Below are positions 56,617 to 64,000 of a stretch of 64,000 bases of DNA, in pieces. This stretch comes from Pseudomonas putida (GTDB lineage: Bacteria > Pseudomonadota > Gammaproteobacteria > Pseudomonadales > Pseudomonadaceae). The notes beneath the pieces are model-generated. The model did no database searches, was not told the origin of the DNA, and saw nothing but the letters and a program-made list of their open reading frames with translations. How positions within the stretch are numbered: the first letter of the stretch is position 1; every line of letters starts with the position of its first letter. The stretch covers positions 328,829 to 392,828 of the forward strand of contig NZ_SMTE01000004.1 in the NCBI RefSeq assembly GCF_004357765.1. Reading direction: 5' to 3'. The position numbers and the translations under genes were made by a program.

Positions 56617-57467
56617 TTGAGCAGGCCAGCCTCACGTGCCGCCTGCTCGGTGCCCAGGTAGTTCTCCGGCTTGGTCTCGATGAAGCGACTGGCAGCCTGC
56701 AGGTCGAGGATCGCCTTCTGCTCCGGGTTGGCCGGGTCGAGGTCGAGGAAGGCTTTCTTGATCTTTTCCTTCAGCGCCGGATCCATGTTGCCGCGCACGG
56801 TCCAGTTGTAGTCGTAGTAGGTTGGCGTGGTAGCGAACACCTTGACCTTGCTGGTGTCGACCTTGCCGGCATCGACCAGCTTCTGCCACACGCTGGCGTT
56901 GAGCACGCCACCGTCGACCTTGCCGGCCTGGACCCAGGCCGCGGTGGCATCGTGCGCCCCGGAATAGGCAACGCGACTGAAATAGGTTTCCGGTCTGATG
57001 TCGTTTTCCTTGAGCATGAAGTAGCGCGGCATGAGGCTGCCGGAGGTCGAGGAAATCGAGCCGAAGGCGAACGACTTGCCCTTGAGGTCGGCCAGGCTCT
57101 TCACGTCCGGGTTGGCGGTGATGAACTTGGAGGTGAACTGCGCGTCTTGCTCACGCTGGACCAACGGCGTAGCGGTAGGATCCTTCAGGTGTACCTGGAC
57201 GAAGGTGAAGCCGCCCAGCCATGCCATGTCCAGGCGATTGCTCGCCAGCGACTCGACCACCGCCGGGTAGTCGGCCACCGGAACGAACTTCACGTCCATG
57301 CCCAATTGCTTGGACAGGTACTCGCCCAGCGGCTTGAACTTGCGCAGCAGCTCAGTCGGCGCTTCGTCAGGGATGGCACTGACACGCAGGGTGTCGGCAG
57401 CCTGGGCGACAACGGCACAGCAGGACAGCACGAGGCCGGCGGCGAGCGCCAGAGGGCGTTTGAGCAT
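56613..57467 (-). CDS. ABC transporter periplasmic binding protein, PhnD-like; putative selenate/selenite receptor
   Basis: A 284-residue binding protein with a cleavable signal peptide (MLKRPLALAAGLVLSCCAVVAQA) and the PhnD-family two-lobed fold; conserved segments include PVADYPAVVESLASNRLDMAWLGGFTFV, KSFAFGSISSTSGSLMPR and YSGAHDATAAWVQAGKVDGG. Members of this subgroup beside selD have been annotated as putative selenate receptors. No carbon-phosphorus lyase gene is in the window, and the gene diverges from selD-mnmH, so a selenium oxyanion is the more likely ligand. ATG 57467 follows GGAGAACCTCC. Confidence 0.88.
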   Translation of the reverse strand: MLKRPLALAAGLVLSCCAVVAQAADTLRVSAIPDEAPTELLRKFKPLGEYLSKQLGMDVKFVPVADYPAVVESLASNRLDMAWLGGFTFVQVHLKDPTATPLVQREQDAQFTSKFITANPDVKSLADLKGKSFAFGSISSTSGSLMPRYFMLKENDIRPETYFSRVAYSGAHDATAAWVQAGKVDGGVLNASVWQKLVDAGKVDTSKVKVFATTPTYYDYNWTVRGNMDPALKEKIKKAFLDLDPANPEQKAILDLQAASRFIETKPENYLGTEQAAREAGLLK

Positions 57468-57522
57468 GGAGGTTCTCCGGTTCAATAGCGGGGAAAGTGC
57501 CGGCAACGCGCCGACGTGGGGA

Positions 57523-57563
57523 ATTATAAGAGCCACGGGCACAAAGGCCAGCTTTGCTACAAT
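57523..57563. promoter_or_regulatory. Possible divergent promoters of the phnD-like and selD genes
   Basis: A minus-strand -10 TATAAT (57528-57523) 56 nt before the binding-protein start, and a plus-strand TACAAT (57558-57563) 31 nt before selD. Neither has a convincing -35, so the assignment is tentative. Confidence 0.35.
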
Positions 57564-57593
57564 CGCGCAATCATTTACCCCCCTGAGGTGCGT

Positions 57594-58628
57594 ATGAGCG
57601 AGCCGATTCGCCTGACCCAGTACAGCCACGGTGCCGGCTGTGGCTGCAAGATTTCCCCCAAGGTACTGGACGTGATCCTCGCCGAGAGCGGCGCCCAAGC
57701 CCTCGACCCGAAACTGTGGGTCGGCAACGCCTCGCGTGACGACGCTGCCGTCTACGCCCTGGACGATGAACGTGGAGTGGTCTCGACCACCGACTTCTTC
57801 ATGCCGATCGTCGATGATCCTTACGATTTCGGCCGCATCGCCGCCACCAATGCCATCAGCGACATCTACGCCATGGGTGGCGATCCGTTGATGGCCATCG
57901 CCATCCTTGGCTGGCCGGTCAACCTGCTGCCGCCTGAGGTCGCCCGCGAAGTGATCAGAGGCGGTCGTGCCGTGTGCGCCGAGGCCGGCATCCCGCTGGC
58001 GGGTGGCCACTCGATCGATGCGCCCGAACCCATCTTCGGCCTGGCCGTCACCGGCGTGGTCAGCAAGCGTCACCTCAAGCGCAACGATACGGCCACTGCC
58101 GGCTGCCGCCTGTATCTGACCAAGCCGCTGGGCATCGGCATCCTCACCACTGCCGAGAAGAAGGCCAAGCTGCGTGACCAGGACCAGGGCCTGGCCCGTG
58201 ACTGGATGTGCACCCTCAACACCCCCGGCAGCCGCTTCGGCAAGCTCGACGGGGTCAAGGCGATGACCGACGTGACGGGTTTCGGCCTGCTCGGCCACCT
58301 GGTCGAACTGGCCGAGGGCAGCGCCCTGACCGCAGTGCTCGACTACGCCGCGGTCCCCCGGCTGCCGAGCGTCGACCACTACCTGGCCGAAGGCTGCATC
58401 CCTGGCGGCACCCTGCGTAACTTCGACAGCTACGGGCACAAGCTCGGCGCCTTGAGCGATGAACAGAAGCATCTGCTGTGCGACCCACAGACCAGTGGCG
58501 GTCTGCTGGTGGCCGTGACGCCGGAAGGCGAAGCCGAGTTTCTTGCCGTGGCCGCTGAGCTGGGTCTGCAACTCTCGCCGATCGGCCAGTTGGTCGAGCG
58601 ACAGAGCCACGCAGTCGAGGTGAACTGA
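57594..58628 (+). CDS. selD: Selenophosphate synthetase
   Basis: Makes selenophosphate from selenide and ATP, the selenium donor for selenouridine in tRNA (and for selenocysteine, if present). It is 344 residues. The active-site cysteine is C16 in GAGCGCK, with K19 nearby; the nucleotide-binding motifs [15 protein letters not shown] and AGGHSID follow. It encodes an ordinary cysteine, not selenocysteine. ATG 57594 follows TGAGG. It overlaps mnmH by 1 nt (TGATG), so the two are coupled. Confidence 0.96.
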   Translation: MSEPIRLTQYSHGAGCGCKISPKVLDVILAESGAQALDPKLWVGNASRDDAAVYALDDERGVVSTTDFFMPIVDDPYDFGRIAATNAISDIYAMGGDPLMAIAILGWPVNLLPPEVAREVIRGGRAVCAEAGIPLAGGHSIDAPEPIFGLAVTGVVSKRHLKRNDTATAGCRLYLTKPLGIGILTTAEKKAKLRDQDQGLARDWMCTLNTPGSRFGKLDGVKAMTDVTGFGLLGHLVELAEGSALTAVLDYAAVPRLPSVDHYLAEGCIPGGTLRNFDSYGHKLGALSDEQKHLLCDPQTSGGLLVAVTPEGEAEFLAVAAELGLQLSPIGQLVERQSHAVEVN

Positions 58629-59743
58629 TGCGCCCTGACTGCACCGATTTCCGCCAGTTGTTCCTCGACGACGCGCCGATGATGGACATGCGTGCCCCGA
58701 TCGAATTCGCCAAGGGCGCCTTCCCCGGCGTCGTCAACCTGCCGCTGATGACGGATCAGGAACGGCAGAAGGTCGGCACCTGCTACAAGCAGCAGGGCCA
58801 GGCGGCCGCCATCACCCTCGGCCACCAATTGGTCAGCGGCGCCACCAAGCGTGAGCGCCTGCATGCCTGGGCCAGCTTCGCCAAGGCCAACCCCAACGGC
58901 TACCTGTATTGCTTCCGCGGCGGCCTGCGTTCGCTGATCGTGCAACAGTGGCTGCGTGATGAAGCCGGCATCGATTACCCACGCATCAAGGGCGGCTACA
59001 AGGCGCTGCGTACCTTCCTGCTGGAAACCACCCAGCAGGCCGTGGAGCAATGCGATTTCGTCCTGGTCGGTGGCCTGACCGGCACCGGCAAGACCGATGT
59101 GCTGCACCAGTTGAATAACGTGCTGGACCTCGAAGGCCACGCCAACCACCGCGGCTCGAGCTTCGGCAAGCGCGCCACCGCGCAACCGGCGCAGATCGAT
59201 TTCGAGAACAAGCTGGCCATCGACGTGCTGAAGAAACGCGCCCGCGGCATCGAGCAGTTCGTGCTCGAAGACGAAGGGCGCATCGTCGGCAGTTGCTCGG
59301 TGCCGCTGGAGCTTTACCAGGGCATGCAGCAATACCCGCTGGTATGGTTGGAAGACAGCTTCGAGAACCGCGTCGAGCGCATCCTGCGCGACTACGTGAT
59401 CAACCTCTGTGCCGAATTCGTCGATGTGCACGGCGAGGAAGACGGCCGCCGACTGTTCGCCGAGCGCATGCTGCAGAGCATGAACAACATCCATAAACGC
59501 CTGGGCGGCGAGCGCTTCCAGCGACTGTCCGAGATCCTTGGTCAGGCCTTGGACGAGCAGCAGCGCAGCGGTGCGGTGGACTTGCACCGGGGCTGGATCG
59601 AAGGCTTGCTCAAGGAATACTACGACCCGATGTACGCCTACCAGCGCCAGGCCAAGGCTGAGCGCATCGAGTTCGCCGGAGATGGCGTCGAGGTCCGCGA
59701 GTACCTGAAGGCGCGCGCCTTGCGCGCGCCGCGGTCGAACTAG
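58628..59743 (+). CDS. mnmH: tRNA 2-selenouridine synthase MnmH (SelU/YbbB)
   Basis: Replaces sulfur by selenium at U34 of tRNAs for Lys, Glu and Gln, through a geranylated intermediate. It is 371 residues. A rhodanese domain has the catalytic C95 (YCFRGGLRS) and the P-loop [11 protein letters not shown] lies at residues 149-159. It overlaps selD by 1 nt. The pair makes a selenium-to-tRNA route that does not need selenocysteine machinery. Confidence 0.95.
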   Translation: MRPDCTDFRQLFLDDAPMMDMRAPIEFAKGAFPGVVNLPLMTDQERQKVGTCYKQQGQAAAITLGHQLVSGATKRERLHAWASFAKANPNGYLYCFRGGLRSLIVQQWLRDEAGIDYPRIKGGYKALRTFLLETTQQAVEQCDFVLVGGLTGTGKTDVLHQLNNVLDLEGHANHRGSSFGKRATAQPAQIDFENKLAIDVLKKRARGIEQFVLEDEGRIVGSCSVPLELYQGMQQYPLVWLEDSFENRVERILRDYVINLCAEFVDVHGEEDGRRLFAERMLQSMNNIHKRLGGERFQRLSEILGQALDEQQRSGAVDLHRGWIEGLLKEYYDPMYAYQRQAKAERIEFAGDGVEVREYLKARALRAPRSN

Positions 59744-59759
59744 CAGGGCGGCCTCGCAG

Positions 59760-59785
59760 CCTATCGCCGGCTAGCCGGCGATAGG
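59760..59785. repeat. Perfect 26-bp palindrome between convergent genes
   Basis: CCTATCGCCGGCTAGCCGGCGATAGG, fully symmetrical with no loop, between mnmH and the convergent LprI-like gene. Neither side is followed by a T-run. Perhaps a barrier or processing site, or a REP-like element. Confidence 0.6.
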
Positions 59786-59801
59786 GCACGCACAGCCATC
59801 G

Positions 59802-60188
59802 TCACTGCCCTGGGCTCAACACGCGCTCGAGCTCCGCGCCGCGCTCACGCGTCATGTCCAGCACGCACATGCCGCCCTCCAACTGTGCCAGGGTCCCGCC
59901 GCTGGCCTGGACATGAAAGGCGCAGTTGCCGTCGCGATAGGCCACCCACTGCCGTTGCACAGCCCGCAGGCTTTTCTTCGGCCCGGGCTCGAGCTTGGCC
60001 ATCAGTTGCTTGTACACGCGGTTCAGCCGCTCATCTTGCAGCGCGGTCTCGGCTTTGATGCAACTGCCCATGGCAACGGTGCTGGAAGCCTTGTCCATGC
60101 ACGCGGTGTAGGTCGATGAGTTGTCCTCGGCCAGAGCCAGCGGTGCCAGGCAGGCCAGCGCAAGGCCAATCAGATGTCGTCTGTCCAT
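59802..60188 (-). CDS. Small exported LprI/DUF1311-like protein
   Basis: A 128-residue protein with a signal peptide (MDRRHLIGLALACLAPLALA, cut near residue 20) and a mature DUF1311-type domain. Four cysteines (in TACMDKAS, GSCIKAE, GNCAFH, GGMCVLD) are arranged as in lysozyme inhibitors of the LprI type. QLMAKLEPGPKKSLRAVQRQWVAYRDGNC is the core family segment. ATG 60188 with GGAGACTCG is well placed; the frame is open upstream but without support. Function uncertain; some relatives inhibit lysozyme. Confidence 0.85.
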   Translation of the reverse strand: MDRRHLIGLALACLAPLALAEDNSSTYTACMDKASSTVAMGSCIKAETALQDERLNRVYKQLMAKLEPGPKKSLRAVQRQWVAYRDGNCAFHVQASGGTLAQLEGGMCVLDMTRERGAELERVLSPGQ

Positions 60189-60211
60189 CGAGTCTCCCTC
60201 CTCATGAGTGC

Positions 60212-60751
60212 TCAGAGTGTCTGCGGTTGCTCCGGCGGCATCAGCACCTTGCCCGGCTCGAAGCGTAATGACGGCATCTGCGTGGCGGCATACAGCGTGA
60301 CCGCCAGGGAGGCGATCAACACCACGTCGAGCCAGTGCCAGCCCGGCACCTCGTCGGCGCGGCGTGCCTTCCAGCATTGCCAGGCCTGGCCGGCGCAGAA
60401 CACCAACATCGCCAACAACCACAGCTGGAAACCGAGGCCGAAGCCGGTGACGTCATGGAATTCGTAGCTCTGGTTGTCGGGCAGGCGCTCGATGCCCAGG
60501 CTGCTGGCGGCCAGGTACAAGGCCCCCAGCCCAAACACCAGGGCCAACCGCCGAAAGCGTCGATGGGACAGGATCGCCAGAGCCAGCATGGGGTTGGCAA
60601 ACCACTGCCACAGCCCAAAGGGCACGCCCCAAGGCCCGTACAGCAGCATCTGCAAGGCGGGCATGTGCCGCCCACCCCCCATCAGCGCACCGTCGAACGC
60701 CAGGCTGAGCAGGTACAAGGCTAGGCTGATGGCGATGTAGAAAGCTGGCAA
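60212..60751 (-). CDS. Membrane protein of unknown function (TTG start)
   Basis: A 179-residue protein with about four to five membrane helices (residues ~5-24, 38-62, 68-86, 107-125 and 140-158) and a periplasmic loop with a GIERLPDNQSYEFHDVTGFG segment. The frame is open to 60934 and would then overlap the acetyltransferase gene. The best start is TTG 60751, with GGAGCAATCG upstream and a hydrophobic helix beginning at once. It is not recognised as a known family. The gene before it (GNAT) is 52 nt away. Confidence 0.65.
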   Translation of the reverse strand: MPAFYIAISLALYLLSLAFDGALMGGGRHMPALQMLLYGPWGVPFGLWQWFANPMLALAILSHRRFRRLALVFGLGALYLAASSLGIERLPDNQSYEFHDVTGFGLGFQLWLLAMLVFCAGQAWQCWKARRADEVPGWHWLDVVLIASLAVTLYAATQMPSLRFEPGKVLMPPEQPQTL

Positions 60752-60803
60752 ACGATTGCTCCGCGACAGGCCGTGAAAAGGTCGACCATACAGTACGACA
60801 TCC

Positions 60804-61367
60804 TCAGGCGACAGGCGGTTCGAGCAATAGTCCGTAGATGCCTGAATCGGACAGCTCGCCAGCGACGCACCAGCGCGCCCGCAATGTGCCTTCGAGGACG
60901 AAGCCCTGCCGTTCCAGGGTGCGTGCCGAGCCATGGTTGCGCGGATCGATCTCGCCCTCCAGGCGGCGCATGTGCAGGGTATGAGCGAGGTAGTCGATGA
61001 AGCAGGTCAGCGCCTCATCCATGTAACCCCTACCCTGCACCGCGCTGGCCAGGCAGTAGCCGATTTCGCCACGCCGGGAAACGTCATCGATGTTGAACAA
61101 CTGAACCATGCCGATCAGCTCGCCATTGTCGCGACGGTACATGCCGAGCTTGAGCTGCTCGCCGTTGGCGTAAGCCTGGCGGTCGGCGGCCAGGGCGCTC
61201 TGGGCCTCGGCCAAGTCCTTCCAGGGCGCATGGTGCCAGTAACGCATGACCTCGGGGTCGGCCATGATCGCCAGCCACTGCGCGGCATCGGCATGACGCA
61301 TGGGCCGCAATTGCAGGCGTGGGCTGTCGAGGCAGAGGTCACTGGGGAAACTGCGGGGTGGGGTCAC
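60804..61367 (-). CDS. GNAT-family N-acetyltransferase (RimJ/RimL-like)
   Basis: A 187-residue acetyltransferase of the RimJ/RimL type; the acetyl-CoA-binding segment is EIGYCLASAVQGRGYMDEAL (motif A). It is not specific enough to name a substrate; ribosomal-protein or small-amine acetylation are possible. The start is GTG 61367, with AGGAGATCCGGC upstream, in preference to ATG 61385, which has no good site. Monocistronic or co-transcribed with the unknown membrane protein. Confidence 0.85.
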   Translation of the reverse strand: MTPPRSFPSDLCLDSPRLQLRPMRHADAAQWLAIMADPEVMRYWHHAPWKDLAEAQSALAADRQAYANGEQLKLGMYRRDNGELIGMVQLFNIDDVSRRGEIGYCLASAVQGRGYMDEALTCFIDYLAHTLHMRRLEGEIDPRNHGSARTLERQGFVLEGTLRARWCVAGELSDSGIYGLLLEPPVA

Positions 61368-61460
61368 GCCGGATCTCCTGTCCATGGCTGGGGAGATGAC
61401 ATCTTAACGTCATGTGCCGGGTTCTAGCACCCAATCCCGGCACGCCGGCGGTTGGCCTGG

Positions 61461-61844
61461 TCAGGCCACCTCCGCCCCGTCATCCGGCCAATGCGGCTCG
61501 TTGGCCCCGGGCGGGGTCAGCGGTGGCAGGCCGTAGGCTGCCCGGGCGTCATCGCAGCTTGGATTGTGCACCCCGCCCTCCCAGGACGCCTCGAACTCGC
61601 GGCACGGACTGGAGCGGTTGGCGTATATGGTGCACGCCACCTCCTTGCCGATCTCGCCCTGCAGGCTGATGCAGCGACAAGGCTTGGCGTCGGTGCCGAT
61701 CATGGCGACACGGGTAGGGTTGATCTGCACCACCAGGTCATCTGGCACGAGGCCCCCGGCAGACTGGCATTCGCCCCAAAAGAAGGACACACGGAAAAAC
61801 CCGCAGCAGGCGCCGCAGTCAAGGCAAGGGTTGTATTCGGACAT
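61461..61844 (-). CDS. YkgJ-family cysteine-cluster protein
   Basis: A 127-residue protein of the YkgJ (UPF0153) type with eight to nine cysteines: [11 protein letters not shown] at the N-terminus, then [25 protein letters not shown] and PSCDDARA. Spacing resembles the CxxCxxCC zinc/iron cluster motif. Probably a metal-binding protein; its role is unknown. ATG 61844 follows AACCTTCCC. The 151-bp gap to alaC holds the alaC terminator. Confidence 0.85.
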   Translation of the reverse strand: MSEYNPCLDCGACCGFFRVSFFWGECQSAGGLVPDDLVVQINPTRVAMIGTDAKPCRCISLQGEIGKEVACTIYANRSSPCREFEASWEGGVHNPSCDDARAAYGLPPLTPPGANEPHWPDDGAEVA

Positions 61845-61934
61845 GATGGCACGGAGGGAAGGTTGTTGTTATCGGGGCTGGCCCGCGGCGCCATTTGTAA
61901 TCCAACCGAGGTCGGCTGAGAAGAGGGGTCATGC

Positions 61935-61963
61935 AAAAAAACATCGCCGCCTATCTGGCGGCG
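61935..61963 (-). terminator. Intrinsic terminator of alaC
   Basis: On the minus strand CGCCGCC-AGATA-GGCGGCG is followed by ATGTTTTTTTGCAT, about 33 nt past the alaC stop. A further GC-rich inverted sequence (GGGGCC/GGCCCC) lies between stop and stem. Confidence 0.85.
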
Positions 61964-61995
61964 AAGGGGCCGGCCGGCGGCCCCCGCGAACCGGG

Positions 61996-63204
61996 TTACT
62001 TGCGGCTCAGGCCATCGGCCCGGAACATCTGCCGGATACCGCGGATAGCCTGGCGGATACGGTCCTGGTTCTCGATCAGGGCGAAGCGCACATGGTCGTC
62101 GCCATAGTCACCGAAACCGATGCCCGGCGACACGCAGACCTTGGCCTCGGCCAGCAGCTTCTTGGAAAACTCCAGCGATCCCAAGTGGGCGTACTGCTCG
62201 GGAATCTTGGCCCACACGTACATCGACGCCTTGGGGTTCTCGACCATCCAGCCCAGCTCATGCAGGCCTTTGACCAGCAGGTTGCGGCGCTGACGATACT
62301 GCTCGGCGATGTCGCGCACGCATTGCTGGTCACCTTCCAGGGCGGCGATGGCCGCGACCTGCAACGGTGTGAAGGTGCCGTAGTCGTGGTAGCTCTTGAT
62401 CCGCGCCAGGGCGCTCACCAGTTCGGGGTTGCCGACCATGAAGCCGATACGCCAGCCGGCCATGTTGTAGCTCTTGGACAGGGTGAAGAACTCCACCGCG
62501 ATGTCCTTGGCGCCGGGCACCTGCATGATCGAAGGCGCTTTCCAGCCGTCATAGACGATGTCGGCGTAGGCCAGGTCGTGCACCACCAGTACATCGTACT
62601 GCTTGGCCAGGGCCACCACGCGCTCGAAGAAATCCAGCTCCACGCATTGGGCGGTAGGGTTGGAGGGGAAGCCCAGGATCATCATCTTCGGCTTGGGAAT
62701 CGACTCGCGGATCGCCCGCTCCAGTTCGTTGAAGAAATCCACGCCTGGCACCAGGGGCACCGAGCGCACCTGGGCGCCGGCGATCACCGCGCCATAGATG
62801 TGGATGGGGTAGCTCGGGTTGGGTACCAGCACGGTGTCGCCATGGTCCAGAGTGCCGAGCATCAGGTGCGCCAGGCCCTCTTTCGAACCGATGGTGACGA
62901 TGGCTTCGCTTTCCGGGTCGATAGCGACGTCATAGCGCTCCTTGTACCAGTTGGAGATCGCACGGCGCAGACGCGGGATACCGCGCGAGGTGGAATAACC
63001 ATGGGTGTCGTCACGCTGGGCGACCTGCACGAGCTTTTCGACGATGTGCGGCGGCGTGGCGCCGTCGGGGTTGCCCATGCTCAGATCGATGATGTCCTCG
63101 CCACGGCGGCGGGCGGCCATCTTCAGTTCGGCGGTGATGTTGAATACGTAAGGCGGGAGACGATCGATGCGCGCAAAGCGGCGCGGCGAACCTGGGTTGG
63201 CCAT
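61996..63204 (-). CDS. alaC: Alanine transaminase AlaC (glutamate-pyruvate aminotransferase)
   Basis: A 402-residue class I aminotransferase making alanine from pyruvate and glutamate. The PLP lysine is K244 ([15 protein letters not shown]). The substrate and cofactor motifs [10 protein letters not shown] and [12 protein letters not shown] are present, as is the typical N-terminal [24 protein letters not shown] 63204 with CAGAGGAAATC upstream is the start. It is divergent from nothing recognisable, facing an AT-rich 250-bp region and the inverted repeat. Confidence 0.93.
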   Translation of the reverse strand: MANPGSPRRFARIDRLPPYVFNITAELKMAARRRGEDIIDLSMGNPDGATPPHIVEKLVQVAQRDDTHGYSTSRGIPRLRRAISNWYKERYDVAIDPESEAIVTIGSKEGLAHLMLGTLDHGDTVLVPNPSYPIHIYGAVIAGAQVRSVPLVPGVDFFNELERAIRESIPKPKMMILGFPSNPTAQCVELDFFERVVALAKQYDVLVVHDLAYADIVYDGWKAPSIMQVPGAKDIAVEFFTLSKSYNMAGWRIGFMVGNPELVSALARIKSYHDYGTFTPLQVAAIAALEGDQQCVRDIAEQYRQRRNLLVKGLHELGWMVENPKASMYVWAKIPEQYAHLGSLEFSKKLLAEAKVCVSPGIGFGDYGDDHVRFALIENQDRIRQAIRGIRQMFRADGLSRK

Positions 63205-63453
63205 GATTTCCTCTGGAGACGTAAGCGCCCGGAACCGTCCGAGCGACGTTGGCCGATGTGGCGGCCTGGATCAGAAGATAATGCTGAAATAGGATTTCTG
63301 TAAAGGTTAATTTCCTGTTTTATTAGACCTTTTTAGATGAATGATGTGTAAATTCAGAATCCATGTTTTCAGTAGCGGGTTTGGCTTGGCATTGAGATTG
63401 GGAACGGTCCAATTTGTGTAGCGGCGCTATTGGCCCCTTCCGCCTTTACGGCG
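63205..63453. other. Non-coding region upstream of alaC
   Basis: About 250 bp, AT-rich in the middle (63280-63370), probably holding the alaC promoter: TTTACA lies on the minus strand near 63303-63298, with no good -10. No gene is seen. Confidence 0.5.
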
Positions 63454-63481
63454 GCCTACTTTTTTCTTGGAAAAAGTAGGC
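63454..63481. repeat. Hairpin at the outer edge of the long inverted repeat
   Basis: GCCTACTTTT, loop TCTTGG, then AAAAGTAGGC: an 11-bp stem (GCCTACTTTTT/AAAAAGTAGGC) next to arm 1 of the 180-bp inverted repeat. It could stop transcription entering the repeat. Confidence 0.65.
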
Positions 63482-63661
63482 AAAACCGCTCGCTCCTGCA
63501 TCCGGCCCTCCGCTGCGCTACGGGTCCCCTCGCTACGGCGCCTTCCGGGCCCGCGCGGCCTACGACTTGCTGCGCAAGTCTACATCTCGCGCCTTCGGCT
63601 ACGCCGAAGGGTGCTGCGCACCTGGCCCTACAGACGCCTACGCTCGGCCTCCTGACGTCGC
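63481..63661. repeat. Long inverted repeat, arm 1
   Basis: 181 bp whose reverse complement recurs at 63812-63994 with about 20-25 differences, by eye. Longest exact shared blocks include CCCGCGCGGCCTACGACTTG and its continuation into GCTGCGCAAGTCTACATCTC. Spacer of 150 bp between arms. It contains its own smaller stems (CGCCTTCGGCTACGCCGAAGG). Confidence 0.8.
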
Positions 63662-63811
63662 AAAGTTAGGGGCGGCGCCGCCACTGGCGTTATCTTCGAA
63701 AGACAGATCGCGCGATCCGCAACAACACAAAACGATAGGTAAAGGGAAAAGCGAGAGCGCAGCGATTCGCCTGCCGTTGCTCCGGCTTTTGATCTTGCTT
63801 TTGATCTACCC

Positions 63812-63994
63812 GCGACCTCAGGAGGCCGAGTGGAGGTGGCTGGAGGGCCAGGTGCGCAGCACCCTCCGGCGTAGCCGGAGGCGCGAGATGTAGACTTGCG
63901 CAGCAAGTCGTAGGCCGCGCGGGCCCGCAAGCCGCCGGAGCGAGGGGACCCCGAAGCGCAGCGTAGGGGCCGTATGTGGGAGCAAGCGGTTTTG
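63812..63994. repeat. Long inverted repeat, arm 2
   Basis: 183 bp in reverse orientation to arm 1, reaching nearly to the window end; the repeat may extend further. The internal small stem CTCCGGCGTAGCCGGAG carries paired changes relative to arm 1 (CTTCGGCTACGCCGAAG), keeping the pairing. Confidence 0.8.
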
Positions 63995-64000
63995 TGCAAC

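Noticed and set aside
54237-57467. Phosphonate uptake system linked to C-P lyase
   Set aside because: No phn catabolic gene nearby; the selD-mnmH neighbours and the subfamily favour a selenium oxyanion. Phosphonate cannot be formally excluded.
63430-63999. Short reading frames of 60-120 codons in the right-end repeat, on both strands
   Set aside because: They follow the inverted-repeat symmetry, lack ribosome sites and are proline/arginine-rich products of GC-rich sequence.

Overview
The window looks like a chromosomal segment of a fluorescent Pseudomonas of the P. putida group. This rests on the gene content and order (iscRSUA-hscBA-fdx-iscX-ndk-rlmN-pilF-rodZ-ispG-hisS-yfgM-bamB-der; secDF-yajC-tgt-queA; piuA/piuC/Sel1/speC), on protein sequences typical of that group, on GC-rich coding sequence and on 30-35 bp REP-type palindromes. 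Species-level assignment is inference; no database search was possible.

Layout. 0-9 kb is an iron and polyamine block: the 5' part of a FecR-like anti-sigma gene, a FecI-type sigma factor, ornithine decarboxylase (speC), a Sel1 protein coupled to the iron hydroxylase piuC, a divergent TonB-dependent siderophore receptor (piuA) and a PepSY/flavodoxin reductase fusion. Two Fur-like boxes are visible. 9-27.8 kb is almost entirely minus strand: an omega-amidase/aminotransferase pair, der, bamB, yfgM, hisS, ispG (gcpE), rodZ, pilF, rlmN, ndk, the complete ISC iron-sulfur operon behind a promoter with a clear IscR-type site, then cysE and trmJ. 27.9-35 kb carries suhB (+), a glycine-zipper protein, secF, secD, yajC, tgt, queA and a tRNA-Leu(CAA) with a near-consensus promoter.

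35-50 kb is accessory-looking carbon metabolism beginning right after the tRNA. First comes a tricarballylate cluster (tcuR-like regulator, tcuA, tcuB, tcuC). Next is a probable pentonate pathway: IlvD/Edd-family dehydratase, FAH-family 2-keto-3-deoxy acid dehydratase, ketoglutarate-semialdehyde dehydrogenase, two MFS transporters, a 2-hydroxyacid dehydrogenase and a LysR regulator. Two copies of the same ATAAC-N5-GTTAT palindrome lie in front of its two transcription units. This suggests uptake of a C5 sugar acid and conversion to 2-oxoglutarate by a Weimberg-type route.

50-54 kb has a secreted protein of unknown function, a trypsin-like lipoprotein, a MASE2-GGDEF diguanylate cyclase and a bestrophin-like channel. 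54-60 kb is a selenium module: a PhnCDE-like ABC transporter diverging from selD-mnmH, more likely for a selenium oxyanion than a phosphonate. 60-63 kb has a small LprI-like protein, an unknown membrane protein, a GNAT acetyltransferase, a YkgJ-type cysteine-cluster protein and alaC. The right end is a non-coding region with a long imperfect inverted repeat (two arms of about 180 bp).

No insertion sequence, integrase, prophage, CRISPR array or rRNA was seen.
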